Shown: positions 26,178 through 40,908 of the stretch, piece by piece | How positions within the stretch are numbered: the stretch's first letter is position 1 | Layout of the letters: every line of letters begins with the position of its first letter | Origin: Ptychodera flava | Lineage: Eukaryota; Hemichordata; Enteropneusta; Ptychoderidae | DNA length: 64,000 nt | Assembly: GCF_041260155.1 (NCBI RefSeq) | Contig: NC_091941.1 | Coordinates: 22,138,247 to 22,202,246 of the forward strand | Direction of reading: 5' to 3' | The notes under the pieces: generated by a model | Databases searched by the model: none | Told to the model about the DNA's origin: nothing | Seen by the model: only the letters and a program-made list of their open reading frames with translations | Program-made: the position numbers and the translations under genes

Positions 26178-26259
26178 CTCTTTGCGGTAAGCTGTTTTTA
26201 CGACAGTTTATGACCTTTGGACCTAGTCTCTCCAGAGGGCGCGCGCATGACCTTTGGCC
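26178..26259 (-). promoter_or_regulatory. Possible DNAJC4 first-exon end and promoter with two DR1-like nuclear-receptor sites
   Basis: A strong minus-strand donor (GAG|GTAAGT) lies at 26178/26177. Just upstream on the same strand are AGGTCCAAAGGTCA (26224-26211), which fits the HNF4/RXR-type DR1 consensus, and a second GGCCAAAGGTCA (26259-26248), separated by a GCGCGCGC-rich stretch. Position, donor strength and GC rise suggest the DNAJC4 promoter. The functional assignment is inference. Confidence 0.3.
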
Positions 26260-29200
26260 TTCTGGGACACGTTAATCCCCCAGGAAGTTTTCTGATTTTT
26301 TCAAATGCCCCCCCCCCATTAAACAAATTAAAAAAGCATTGGAGTACCCCGCCCCTTTCGGACTTGCTATAATTTTGAAACCCCCCTCAAAATAAAACTG
26401 CAACACCATTGGAACTAATTTGGTATAATTGGATGGTAATCTACTATTTCATCTACAAATGTAACCTCATCTGCTTTTCTTTTTACGTTAGACACATACT
26501 TTTATAAGTAATTTGTAATATTGCAACATTAAACTATAGGGCACCTAACATTTTTGAGAAATTTGAAAAATATGAAGATCCAATTATCCAAAATTGGTTC
26601 CATTCGTGTTCTGCCCTGATTTTGATATTGACAGAAATTTTCGGGGAGTATGTGTGTTTTTTTTCCTTCAAGGGAAGGACAGTGCTGTTTTGACACATTT
26701 TTTCTTATAGGAAAACTTCATCTTGTAAAACAGACAAACAGCGATCACATAAAAGAGGTTTGGAAACTGGATGACTTCCCTAACCTCTCAAGAAAACTGA
26801 ATATAATTAACATAATGTATAAAAGGGACACTCTTAGCTGTACTTTTTGGCAAACTTTTCATTACGTTTTGTTCTGTGTATCAACTGCAGTTTTCTGTTT
26901 ACTCCCCACAGCATGCTATAATAACAAACATTCTGTTCGGCGAAGTATTCTGTACGTGTGTAAAGACTGTAATCGTTGTTATATTGATAACAAATGAATT
27001 CTAGTCTGGACTTGAATTCAATTTTAAACCGTAACAATGCTGACTATACACATATGTCAGTGTTGATAAGCTAAAACTGGATTTTTCATCACACTTCAGG
27101 GAGTAGAACAAGAAACTGCAGTAGATAACTTTAGGCCTAACTAGAGTAAGTTCACCTTTGAGTCATGTTAATGGCCTAGTCTCACCATAAATCTGAGTGT
27201 GTATACTGTTCCATTTGTGTCCTATATGAAAAGTGACGCAGTGTGATTTCCACTGTTCCAATGCCAACATACTGAAAGGGGGTCTTTATAAGTCATTTTC
27301 AGTACGGTTAAGTCTTATCAACAGCTGCCACTTACATTTACAACTTTAATTTTAAGCTTAAACGTTTCATTTCCAGTCTCTGCTTGAGAATGCTGCAAAA
27401 GTTGCGGATGGGCAGTTCCATAAATCATAATATCGTGCATTGGAACAAGCAGCTCACTGTAATCTTTGCACTACTCTACAAAAACAAAATTAATGTTTCT
27501 GTTGACACACACAACAAGAGGCTTGAGCTTTTCCATGTGATCATGTTAATGCCTATGGGTGTCAGAAAGTACCTGTAGGTCTATGTCAGTGTATGTGTCC
27601 TTAACAATACATACGCACAGGGACTTTTTTTTCCATACAATTTATTTTGAAACTTTTTATTTAAGGGACAACCCTACACATATTTCATATCAATCAGAGA
27701 CAGTTTCGTTTCGAGTCCCCTATATGTCCGCAAATCTCTTCGTAGAGAGGGCTTAGAGAGCGCCCCGTGCGACGGATCTTTCAGTGTAGACGTCATTACA
27801 GTTTCATTTCTAGCCTTCGATCAACATTTGTTTCTCTCGGATCTTATTTCGTTAGATTTTTTGTTCAATAATAGGGCCCAGTGTGTCTCGTTGCGAGCTC
27901 TGCAAAATGACTCCATAGACCGAAAGTGATTCTCTCCTGCGATGTTTTTTCACTACGTGGTTAAATGATCAGATTATACGAATATTACGTCGCAAAGTGT
28001 GATATCATGGCGTGTCTATTTGCTGAGCTCTTCACCAGCAAAGAAAAAAAATTAAGAAATCTGTGTGACAGTGTGTTTTAACCAAGAGACTCCTAAAATT
28101 TGCTTGCAGGCGAATGCAAAACCAAAGACTTTACGAACGTTGGGCTACTAGTATTTGGGCAGGGATAATTCAATTGTCGAATACCCCGTGTGTCAGTAAC
28201 GAGGAACGCGTCAGTTACCTTGTGAATGAAAAGTATATTTAACTAATTTAAATGTAGGTATACTTGTAATCTGTTTTTTCTTTACATTAAAACATATTTT
28301 CATACACACTTATGGTCTGGATTCAACAAGTCTTTCACACACCAATTACAAAGCTCCAGCAAGCACAGATATGTTTTTCGGTCACTGCCGCGCCCGTCAG
28401 TTCAGAGGAGCTTTAGTGTTTGACCACAGTCCTTCCATCATGGAGGGACTGTGATTTGACCAACATTAGGCCCACATAGAACAATAATTCTGCCAGCCGC
28501 ACGTGACGATGGTCATCTCGGCAAAAGCAATTATTAACTATGAATATGACGTGAACTATTTGTTAGTATCGCCAGGTAATAAGACCTCAAAACCGCTATC
28601 GGTTTTTTTTCGTGACTGTCACACAGGAAGAAATGCAGGGAAGTATACATATAGATCCATCGTCGATGAAATATCGGGTGACCAAGACAATGCAAGGTGG
28701 CGCATATACTCACATACCCCTATACAGACGTATGGTTGTGATAACCACAAACCGCTTTGCAATCCATAAATTTAAAATAGGTTTACGTTTCTCTTTTATT
28801 GAAGCAAAATTTACATACCATAACAAGCATTCACTTATAGAAAACCCATTGAAACGTCATGATCTCGGGCCCGTCTCAGATATTGCTTTCAGTAAATGGG
28901 ACGAATGTAGACTTGACACGGTTTTCCCGAGATCAAGATGTGAAGGAATGCATTGACAAGGTTTGGGCGTTTCCATCATACACGTATAAAATCAAGATGA
29001 TGTCGAATTAAAATTGAGTCGGGCGGATCAAATGAAGGAACGGGTGTAAAAATGTCAATCTCAATTTTACGCGTTCAGGAGACTTCAATTACGAAAAATC
29101 TAAGAATATTACTTACTGACTATACCAGGTTGTCATTTTATTGTATACTCCCTCTGGCATTCAAACATTGGTAAGCTCAATGTGTAATATTGTACATGTA

Positions 29201-29321
29201 CATGTGTATAATTTTTCAAAAATTTTGGATTTTAGTTTCACTATAAATATTTTCCACAAACGGAGGACTGGGATTCTTAACGACTCCCATTCTACTTGGC
29301 TTTCTTTCCTGTTTCAATAAC

Positions 29322-29563
29322 CCTCCGAAGATCTAAACGCCCATCGCCGACGGTGCACAGCGTCACGTACACGCGCGATGCTACGTCGGCGACAGCGGTA
29401 CTGTGAGGAGTTGTATCATCTTGTGTGAAAGCTCTGGCCTATCTCTTCAATCGGTTCACTTCCTTTCACTAAGTTGCCGGGAAGAGTCTGTCACGAATGG
29501 CGTGACGTAATCAATGTGGTCTGTCACGTACGGGATGAACCATTAGACCTTCGGAGGGGTTGG
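29322..29563. mobile_element. Small TIR element (CCCTCCGAAGRTCTAA ends)
   Basis: AACCCTCCGAAGATCTAA at 29321 is matched by the inverted TTAGACCTTCGGAGGGGTT at 29546. The 240-bp interior has CACGTAC and GTGACG motifs but no coding signal. No certain target duplication. Confidence 0.55.
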
Positions 29564-29689
29564 CCAGGAGGAGAACAAGCAGCATGTTTTCATGTTGCAA
29601 AATTTGAAATTTTATTATATACATGCTCGTGAATTATACACTTTTTTTCAGTGTCCCTTTCGATACTGGTGTAAAGTCATTTAAGCAAT

Positions 29690-29990
29690 AAAGCACACCC
29701 ATTGATGGTATACCACGAGATTTTGACCAGTTCACGACATATATGCACGAGCAATAGCGAGTGCATATATGAAGTGGAGTGGTCAAAATCGAGTGGTATG
29801 CTTTACTGCTATTATATCATAACAGTATATTGAAATGCTGGGATGGAACGTCCAAAAATGATTTTTGCACTTGCCGAGAGTTCGCCAACCGTGGTATATC
29901 GCGAATATACCACGGTTCTTTTCACGACTCGACCAATCAGATCGCTGCATTTGCGCCATCAATATACTGGTATGATATATAAGAGATATA
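29690..29990. mobile_element. Hairpin-rich MITE-like segment
   Basis: GGTATACCACGAGATTTTGACC (29708) pairs with GGTCAAAATCGAGTGGTATGC (about 29781-29801), with a second stem GCATATATG inside. CGTGGTATATCGCGAATATACCACG-type palindrome lies at about 29891. Intergenic between DNAJC4 and MANBA. Boundaries are approximate. Confidence 0.5.
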
Positions 29991-30715
29991 TCTCGCAGAA
30001 GCAGCAATGCTGCTTTGTTTTTTCGAATTTTAGATCACCTCCAATTCAATTCTTGCTCCACAAAAATAAGATATTAAACACATCACACTTTTCTTTATAC
30101 GCATTGCTGAAGGCGCATGCCCAAACCATAACAAAAGTCGTATCACACCATCAGCTACATTTACCGGAATGTTATCGATTAGTTTTCGTTTTTGGAACAA
30201 GATACCATTAATTTTGACAAAGGTATAAGCTCTGGTACGAGGTACACCTTGAATATGTTATCGTTGTCTCATGGAATAAAGTTTTTTTCTTTCTTTTACA
30301 AGCAATTCAAGTAAATTATGTTTGCCTTATAATCAGGCCAATGTTTGTCTGTACATTTGTCTATTTCTTGACACACTGATGTGAGTTGCCATGCAATTGA
30401 ATAGAAAGGGACTGTATAAATGTTTTGTTTATAAGATGAAAGATATAACTTATAATGATGATAGACGTCGTTTTCAACAAAGTTGACGGAAAGTTTTGTA
30501 AAAAATTGAAAGTCTGAATATATCTTTCCCCGTGGTGCATTTCCCCGATCCACGACAATGTGGAATATCACAAGCACACGCAAAGACGAGGACGTACACA
30601 AAAGTACTGGGTACATCACGTATTGTTAGAAAAAAATTGCAAAGTCCCGCAAACACTTTGATTGGTCAAATGACTCTCATAGCACTGCCACAGTAAGCTT
30701 TACATGGTAATTTCT

Positions 30716-33700
30716 TCAGTCGATGTAAATATCACGAAGAGTGTGTACTTTAATGTGATCCCGCAGATAGTCAAGCTCCAGGGGGTGCCAAGCCGTGAAA
30801 CGCACGACTTTGTGGGGTTCCGTCATCAGGAAACCGTTGTCGGAGAAGTGGCCCGTTATATCGAGCGTCTCCAGCCACGTGAAAGCGGCGACAGCAGATG
30901 CCGTGATGTTCACATCGAAGAGTGTTCCAACACTTCCAGCACCTTCATCGACATTCTGAAACAATGTTAAGAAAATTTACAGTAAAAAATTCATAACTTT
31001 TACGAAATGTAGAATGTATTACCAAAGCGTTTCCCTACTTTTTCTCCTTGAACTTCGGATGCGAGATCTCTTACAGTTTTGATTTTTAAAAAATATTTTG
31101 TTTTCAGGGGAAAACGTACGTCAGGATGTACTAAGGGATGGCACTCCTATCTTGCGAGGGTTGGCCATAAAGCCATTGAATATTTTGTTCGCGCTTTAGA
31201 ATTTGACATATTTTCCCCTGAGTTGGCAGAGCATGCAAACTGTTCAAATAAGTAATACCATTCCTAGTTTCAGTTTCATGCCATATGAACATTTTTCGCC
31301 AAAAAAGTACGCAAGGCTGTGAACAATTTTTTACGATTCTCGTTCTGCGGCTTTTTCTCGAGTTTGGACTACCTCTTTCCAAGATTACCGGTCGATCCCT
31401 CAATGTAGAATCGAACGTCATTACCTGTCTGCAGATCACAAGTTCACTGGTAGAGCCAAATACACTTGACGCAAATCTCATACTTTGCAAATGCCAAATA
31501 AGCGAGGCAGGCCAACACTTACAACAATATCGGTTATTTTGACATCCGGGGTTTTCATTCCGTCAACTTCGTTGAAGGAAGACAGATAGAACTCTGTTCT
31601 AGGGGCCGCCTCTTCCAGGGTAGTGGAGTTCAGGTTGACGAGATCGAATGTCAGGAAGCAATCCTTGCGAGCGTTGCAACCGGCTTCATTCAGCATCTCG
31701 TCGATGGCCTTAGAATAGACTAATTCTGATGTCTGGGGTTCCTTAAGAAGGGAAGAAGTAGTGAAATAGTCAGCTTCCAAAAGAGCGTTGGCAAGTTTTC
31801 TAGGTTGCTGGCTACAAATGTTTACCAAAATACTATGAAAGATCTCAAGAATATGGAATTTGAGAACCAAATGATTTGTATCTCTCCTAGTAATGTTGTT
31901 GATGATATGCATTTCTTTTCGAATTAAACATTCCTGAGTACTGTGATAATCCAATCAGTTCTCACTATTTTTCCAATGAAAAAAATGATATGCATCCGAA
32001 CTTATTACTTAAATTTAATGAGTTAACACATGACTTAAAATGCCCAGAATGTTTGTCGTCTGACCTGTGAAAATTCCTCGCGCCAACTCCGCAAAGGCTC
32101 GAAATCCCCATCCCATTTCCACATGCTGATGTCCAACTCCAAGGAATGGAAGGCTTCGGTGTGATCCGACACACAGTCAACGTGGAGAAATCCACCCTCT
32201 TCGTAGGGGGAAATTATGAGGGGCGCGAAGAACCTCCGAGCAAAGTAGTGCAGCATTTTGTATCTTTCTCCGAATTCTATGAGTAGACAAAAAATGATTG
32301 CTTACCGTCAGATCCCTTTACTATCTCTACGGGTGATTATTTCAGGGACGTTGTCGTTTGAATAGAAAACGAACTGGGACGGAGACATATTGCTGCTTAG
32401 AAGTTCATCCTCAGGGTGCTAACGTATTCACGATCTCGTTTGTGATAATGAGCTTCGCTGTCGCCGGCGATGTACATGTGCATGTATGTGCTTATTTCTT
32501 TCCAACAGCCGAATGTTAACATGTTGTTAAAGAAACCTACCTATCGAAGACCATGAAGGTGCTTGCCATATGCTGTTCAGCTGCCAGAATAGTGAACCCA
32601 TTGTTTTAGCTTCCTCGTCACTTTGACTTCTTCTGTAGTGTTCGGTTTGCACTTTGTAGCAAAGCGATTGCGAAATCTGTTCAAAAATCATGAAAAAGAG
32701 GCTTGATTTGCCAGAAAAAAAGACTTTGATAATTTTCCCGGCTGTTGAGACAATCCTTTGATTCAAAAGTTAAAACAGAGAAAGCTATGTCTCTTCAAAC
32801 ATTTAATACATGAACATCTCTCGTTACGCATCGTAGTCACCTAAGAGGTGCGAACTGAGTAAAACTAATTAATATTAATACCTCCAAGAATCGCAGATGT
32901 AGAGACTTGAAAAACTTACCTGCGACAGGTAGAGCTTGTCTTTGAAAACCTGTGTCGAGTCCCCAACGTCCGGCAGGCGAAAATGTCTCTTCATTAAGTT
33001 CTCCATGGCTAGCCCCGCTATTGAATGGATGAGAAGAAATTTTCCTTTTAGAACTGACTTTGCTATTTCGACCTTCCGTGAAGACACAATGTTTGTTTTT
33101 CTGTGTGCGTGTCATTGTCTGTGCTCGTTGGATGCCCACCCCCATCTCTGCTTCTCACAAGGGCTATGTGGAGGGTTGCAACTTTGCATACCTCATTTGA
33201 ATACGTCAAGAGAAATTATGAGAGAATGCTTATGATGGTTTACGCTGTTTTTTTTTGTTTTTTTTCCTTGGATGTGCTATGATACTCAGTAAATTCTTCA
33301 AAGAACTGAACGAGGTGTTTCAAGATTGATTGAGGAGCGTTCGTGAGTCTGTCATTATACAGCAAGGTCAGTATCTATTATAAAGACCTCTTCTTGTACT
33401 TGCATTGTTAAAACGTTTAGAAAACTGCGACAATATCTCGTTACAATATCATTTAATTTTGGTGTATTGGATCTTCAAGTGTTCGATTTTGACAGCCATT
33501 GCATGTAGGGCGCCCCGGTGAAGTAAGACTAAAATGTGTTCGGAAAATTGCCACTGCGGTCCTTTGCAGTCCTGAAAACGGCCCACCTATAGCTATCTCC
33601 CAATACTGAACAAAAAGTTGTCTTCGACAATCCACTCTGCACACAAGTTACCTTCTGCACTGTGCTGTCTGTGAGTCATGAATGGGCTGTCGTAAACCCA

Positions 33701-36700
33701 GTCCTCTTCGATCGACACCCGTTTCAGCGTCTGGAAGGAAGGCATCGACTGGTAGCCGTACTCAGCGACGAAGCGTGGCTTTGGGTAGATGGTATGATCC
33801 CAGCAGTCGTCATCGTAGTTGTAGTAGTGAACTGAAGATGAGTCAGGAGTATATGCTTATCACCGTAAAAGATATATAATACTACATGCAGGCAATGCAT
33901 GATGATATGGAATCTATGTTGGTATTAATGGGTTGGTAGGCAAGTAACGGATAGGCAGGAGTATTGGCACTGTCTACGGCTGTCGTTATACAAAAGTTAG
34001 TTGAGAATGTATGTATCTTTCGACATTGAGAGCCAGTCTGAGTGAATTTAGTCAGTTCATGACCGAGTGATTTGAAATCGCAACACAGTGACTTAGAAGT
34101 TGAAGTTAAATGTTCAGAACAAATACCGTATGGTGCTGGCTTCTATTTCTAGATATGCACGAAATGGCGTGTGCTAACAGTGTATTGAAAATTAAATGAA
34201 CATTCGCGTAAGGTAGTTCAACCTACCCGTTCCATATCTATGGTCGTCGGGACTTGGGTCATCAGAAAACAGTCCGACCTCGTCCACTTTCCTGCCATTG
34301 GACGGGGTTGACACCAAATAATAGCGACTTGGATCTTCATCCTTGATAACTTTGCCCATGACGTCGACGTATAGCTTGGTGTAGTCACCCTCGTACTGGG
34401 CTCTGTTGGGCTCGGTGTCGAATCTGTTAAATCACGTGATAATGACAGAGGTAAACATTAAGACAGAATAAAGCTGTTAGTCAGTAAAGCGATAGTCACA
34501 ATTCTTCGTGATTCGAGTTTTCTTTGCTGTCAAATTTCTTAGAAGCTAAATGATACTTGACTACACACTATCAGACGCTGCTCACCGTCATGTCTTATCG
34601 CGTCAACAGATGTAACCTGGAGATATTTGAATATCCTGCCGCATATTTGTAGGCCAAGCAACCTTCAGTACTGAAAGTCGATGACGTCATCGATGACTCA
34701 GACGGCATAGTTTTTGGTTGGTTTCTTTTTTTTACTTATTAAAGTGCAATTTTTCATGGACTTGAAGCTAACTGATTTTTGTGGGTAAATATTTAATTTG
34801 GTACCAAAAGAGCTGGTGTGTTCCCGGATAGTCGTGGCGGAGTCGCGATGCATGAGAAGTGTGAGTGTATGGTTCTCCGAGAATGACTGTGAACGAAATA
34901 AACCTTTTCCCGGTTATCCCACAATGCATTGCTGTGGCTGTATCAACCACTGTATACAAACTCAGAACAACAATAACATACCGATTTTGTGTTGTAAAAA
35001 CTGATCACTATACAAAAATTACTCAAATTTGCTATGCCAAAAAATGCTTCGTATACCTTTATTCGTCGGTGAGAAAATATAAGGTCAGACTGTAACTTTC
35101 CGTAGTGTTCTATGAGTAACATACCCTGCAACTGCGCATACTCTACGAAGTAATGTGCGCTTTGTATATCCTAGTGCGCACTGCGTCATGGAACCGGTAA
35201 AAGAACTATGCCAACTGAAGAGAAATTGTGTTTCTGGCGTTGCTTACACTCCTCCAAGGGTATATACTTTAGTGATGTTACAATGTAACAATCGTACGCG
35301 ACAATTATTCAGTTATGTGGTAAACGTGGTGTCCATGATTGTATAGGGACGATAAAAAACCCAGAGGACCCGAACTGTAAATATTGTACAGGGCAGAAAG
35401 ATGGAGGGCAGATTAATTGACGTCGAAGATTCATCTCTTGGTATCTTCACACCTTACCTGTTGTCAACGATGGCGAGTTCATTTTCACTGTTTCCGGTCC
35501 ACATTATGACAGACGGATGATGCATCAGTCGACGAACCTTGAGACGTGGGAAAAATACAGTTTTCACAAAACGAATAAACGTATGAATTTCAATTCAACT
35601 TACATACCGATTATCGGTCGGTCAACGTACGCAATAAAGATACGTGATAGACACGGTTCTCATAAAATCAAACACTTTTTTCGATTTTTCGAAATGTTCT
35701 GACACTTCAAGTAACGATAGTCGTTGCTGATATTTTAATAGCTTTATTAATGTTCTACATGATAAAATATGCAATATGCAATATCCTTGCCGAAAAATGA
35801 ATTATCGTCTAGAATAAAATTCCATCGTCCACAAAATCTTAGGGCAAATTGAACACGAAGCATTTCGAAACGATTTTGCAAGGAATACAACAAGAAAGCG
35901 CGTTTTGTAGACAGAACGAGAGTATTGAAAATACATTAAAAGTTGCAGCTCCTGCTGTATGAAATGATATTGTGAAAAATAAACTTAGCTATATCGTTTG
36001 AGTAATAGTGTGAAACTTTTCATATAAGTTTCTGTGCCTTTCTTTTCCAACTTACACAACGTTGAATTCTTTTTTTCTAAGAGACTTTTGAGAATTCCCT
36101 CGTTCTGTTTGTTCAGAACGCAATGTCTTACCTGGTACCGAATCTCATCTTCCACCGTCTCCAAGAACACGTCATCTACCGGATACATGGACGTAGCAAA
36201 CATGAAATCCTGCCATACCAGCAAACCTTTCTCATCGGCAAACTCGTAGAGGGCGTCGTCTTCGTAGAGGCCTCCGCCCCACACCCTGATGGTGTTCATG
36301 TTGGCCCAGATTGCCGCTTCCAGCAGTTTGCGCAACCTGTACGGGGTGGCTCGGTCGGAGAAGGAGTCCACCGGAATCCAATTTGCGCCCTTTAGGAATA
36401 TTGGTACTTCGTTGATCTTGAAGTAAAATGTGTATCCTTCATTTTGAAAAGAAGAAATAATATGTGTCGGTGCGTATGCTTATCAAAACTGTATTAGGGG
36501 CCAAAGTAAGTAAATTCTTTTGTTTAAAGGGACATTATCGCTATCTTTTGAACCTTTTTTCACCAATATTGTTGGAAACGAGCAGTTGCTGATGTTGTTC
36601 GATTTATTGAAAGATGTCTAGAAAGTGGTCGACCATAGACAACTTCCATCCAATTTTGCCTACACTGTGTAGAAAAACTTCGGGTCAGGGGTTAACAGTA

Positions 36701-37745
36701 GCCCACCTAAAACCTCTGACCCGAGGTTTTTCTACACAGTGTAGGCAAAATTGGATGGAAGTTGTCTATGGTCGACCATTTTATTGATGTCTTTCAATAA
36801 GTCGAACGACATCAGCAACTGTTCGATTGCAACAATATTGTTAAAAACAGGGTCAAACGATAGCGATAATGTCCCTTTAACGTCCGCATGTGGGTGGGTT
36901 TTAAGAGTTTTTCGGGGAAAATAAAACTTTTGTTGTAGAATTTTCATCAATGGTGACAGTCATGACTTTCACCATGGTTACTACAAAATACTTCTCTACA
37001 GCAGTCACATTACAGCCACAGAACCATGTTCTGACATAAAACGGTTTTCTTCAAGGAGCAGATTGTCATAGGAATGTGCATGATGTATGAGAAAACAGTC
37101 AAGATAAAGGTCAATTGGTTTTGTTTGGTTTTATGAATTTTGTTCTGTGTGTTTATTAACCGCTAACCCGCCTACCCTTTCGAATTTAAAGTGAACGCAA
37201 AAAAAAATATTTTCTTCGGCTTATAACCATTGGCATATTCGTGAATATTACGAACATAGTAGCGACTTCTTTGCAGGAGTTGATATTAATCTATCTGGCG
37301 GATGGATATGTTATAGGATATGTATACAAGGGTGCAATGTGCCTCAGCTGAACATGATTTGCACGTTCCAGGCCACACAGCACAACGCTGCCATTCCGAG
37401 CCGAAAGGGACGTGTTCACATACCTGTGGTGTCGGGATTGGTACCTATATCGTCTTCTACGACCTCAACCGTTCGAAATCCTATTTTCTTAGTCTCTGTT
37501 GATTTCTCCATATATTTCAGCGAGGTGAATTCGACTTGCAAGCTGTACATCGGTTGATCGCCATAGCCTGCAGGCCACCATGTCTCTGCCTGCCAAAACA
37601 TAAGTGTTTCACAGCGTTTGATCACAAGCACCATCCTCTCTGTATGTCTGTCTGCTGTCTGTCTCTCTGTCTCTGTCTCTCCCAGATTCTCTAACTAAAA
37701 GCTATACCTCTTTTTACTTTCTATAGTATATTTGCATGTTTTTAT

Positions 37746-37830
<85 letters not shown>

Positions 37831-40823
37831 AATCTCAATCTTAGTACTTTCATATCCAACTAGCACATAAATTTTAGCTTAGCTGTTGTCTCTTACATCT
37901 GTTGCATCGACAATGACGGACAACACGTTCTCGCCATCTTTCAGGGGGTCCTCTTTCAGGTCGATCTCCTGACGAATCCCCAACTCTTTGATCTCGATGA
38001 CGAGTTCGTCATCATTTGGCAGATGAAGGTAATCGTCCGAGTCGTCCGAATCATCGTGCACCTGCAGAACGACAGTTGTATTCAACTTCCAGGTTGAGTC
38101 CATGTCATGAGGAGTTTCTGGAAAGAAAGTGCGATATTTTTCATTCAACAGTCAGTTGTATTTCGGACAGTGACTTGTAAGTGGCCTTTAGGCTGTATAA
38201 TGTAAGCAATGCGACCAGGCCGTATTCCAATGATAAATGGCATATTCCCAAGTTCATGAAACGAGATCTTTCATGTCTTATAAACTTACAGCCTTTCGGC
38301 CATTTTCGTCCTATTGGTGAAATATTGTACAAGGGATGCTATAAATCGGCAAAACACCGTAACACAGGTTATTTCCCTCATACATAAGTATAGTAATGTG
38401 TACCATGGATTTACCACAAAATTAAATTTTGGGTAGAAGTCACTTGATCTTTGAAATTTAATTGAGTTATTATAATAATTGCTGATTTTGTAAACCTATA
38501 CAAGTGAACTTTTCCGACAAGAGGAAAGTCAATAAGAACTGGGAAAGAGATGTTCAGTTTAAATTTTAAGCCAGGGATAGTTTACGTGAGTGATGTTAGC
38601 ACGCCGTTGAAAATAGTCATAGTCTACATTGCATTGTCAAATATAGACAAATCCGCAGCATAAGAACGCCAATAAAACAAGAAATCGGAAAGTGATGAGT
38701 TGTCAATTACTTCTTCTCACGAAAGAAAAGTTAATTTTGATTTTTTTTTCACATACAATTTTCTAATATTTCAGTAGAATTTTAAATATTTGGCAAATTC
38801 GTAATTTTAATTATTTTCATGTTGTTTCTAAGTACCTCAAAGTTCAAAGATGTCTTACCCTTGAATGGCCATGCCATCACATCCTTAATCCTCCCTCGAC
38901 TGTAACCTTCAAGAAAGAGGTGGTTCCTGGAAAATGAATACACACGGTTAAGTTTGAAATACTCCTACAACTTATTAGGATATATTGCAGTTTGCTGACT
39001 GCTTTCTTGGACTTCGCAAACTTCTTAACAATGGTCGTTTCCTTACCAGATCCCTTGGGTTGGGAATGCTGGTCCCCAAGCCGAGCCGAACGAAGACTGG
39101 GATTTACGAATGAAATTCGCATTGCATTCTGGGTGGTATTCATCAGGGGGGCACTCGGGTGGAACTTTGTAACCATGGTCGGCTTCGTATTGGTCGGCTT
39201 GTCTTCGAGCGTACTCAACATTAGAGGCAAAGTTGAATGCAATCTCATTTGACCCTTCCTGTCAGAAATAAAGGGGAAGTTTAGCGAAATATTACTAGTT
39301 CCGAAGTACATGCATTGCAACGACAGCAAGTATGACATCACAGTAATGAGTGTCGCTAAACATCTACAATGCGTCTGCTAGTAGTTTCGTTTTGACAAAT
39401 GAAAAAGTTGAGTGACGACCAGGTGATATCTAAATGAATGCAAATACTTGTTTTTAATCGTAATTTTCAAATTACCTTCATTATTTTGAAAGCGAGTAGG
39501 TAAAACAGCATTTGAAAACTGCCGTGTTTGACAATAATTTCATAATCGTAAAAACAACTACAATTTTTTACGACTCCACTTTCTAAAGTACATTGAAATA
39601 CAAAGCAGCCGCCTTGCCATCGCTACAAATCTTGTATACTATGACAAAATGTATTCTAGCCAGGATTAAAGGTTAAGTTGTCTACAATAACGTCGTACAT
39701 CACACGCATACAGGCTTCCGTTGCAAGTTATACACATTAAAATTCGAAAAAACACATAGTATAATCCCGCGAAATTAACATAAAAGTTACAGCTGATGGA
39801 ACTTTGCGGACACATGCTGAGACACGGCGAGTTGTTTTGTCTTTACCTTGACCGAATCGGTGACGTCGAAGATGTATCTCACGAACTGATTGTTGGTGTT
39901 GCCAACATGCTTGCCGTTGAAGTAAACGCTTGTCACCGTGTCGATGCCCTCGCAGATCAACAGAACCGAGTTCTTCTCAGCAAGCAAAGAATCAACTGTT
40001 GAGAAAGGCAAGTGAACTAAAATATAGCAATATTTTAATATGCAAGTCACTGGTATATTTATTTAGTTCACGGAGACTTGATATGTCCTTGCCATGGAAT
40101 TTAAAGATCCGTAGTTGCATATCGATCGTGAGCTAAACAGAGTAAAAAACAGGCCACAAAACAAAGGTCAAGAGGCGAACGTCCCATGTTGCGTTATCAC
40201 ATATTCAACACTTGGGGGTTTTCTCATTGGCTTTCCCCGGCTTGTACCAAACTAGTCTAAACAACGTATAGCTTGATAGCAAGCAGTTATCATCTTTCGA
40301 TGTGGCCGCGAAACGCGCAGGCGCACTCTATGTCCCTACCTGTTACACTCCTGGAAATAGTCAAGTTGTTGTCACATACATGGCGATATTCGACATCGTT
40401 GAATCTGAAATGAAGAAATAAAAGTGTTAGTGGCAGCTATGCTTTCGCAATATAGGAACTATAGGAGTACAGCTTTTGTCTACCGATGTGTGAGAATGTA
40501 TGCCATATATATATATATTGTGTGTATATATCTATGTATGTATGCATGTGATTTAAATGTACGTACCTGCCTTATATATGCCTGTAGACCTATCCATCTA
40601 TTATGTGTCTATCTATCTATGTCATTATGTATGTCTTTGTGCACACATAAAATTGTATAATAAGCTTATACATATGTATGTGAATGAGCAAATTTTCAGG
40701 TCACAGAAATTTCACAGCTGATGATTATTCGAAAAATGTTGATTTCTAATTAAATTTACACAACCTGTACATTACATATTCATCCATCTCTCTGTAGCTG
40801 TCTCTCCGTCTGTCTCTCTGACC

Positions 40824-40908
<85 letters not shown>

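Noticed and set aside
38992-39252. 86-codon + strand frame with hydrophobic content
   Set aside because: Exact antisense of a MANBA exon whose sense frame aligns to the family.
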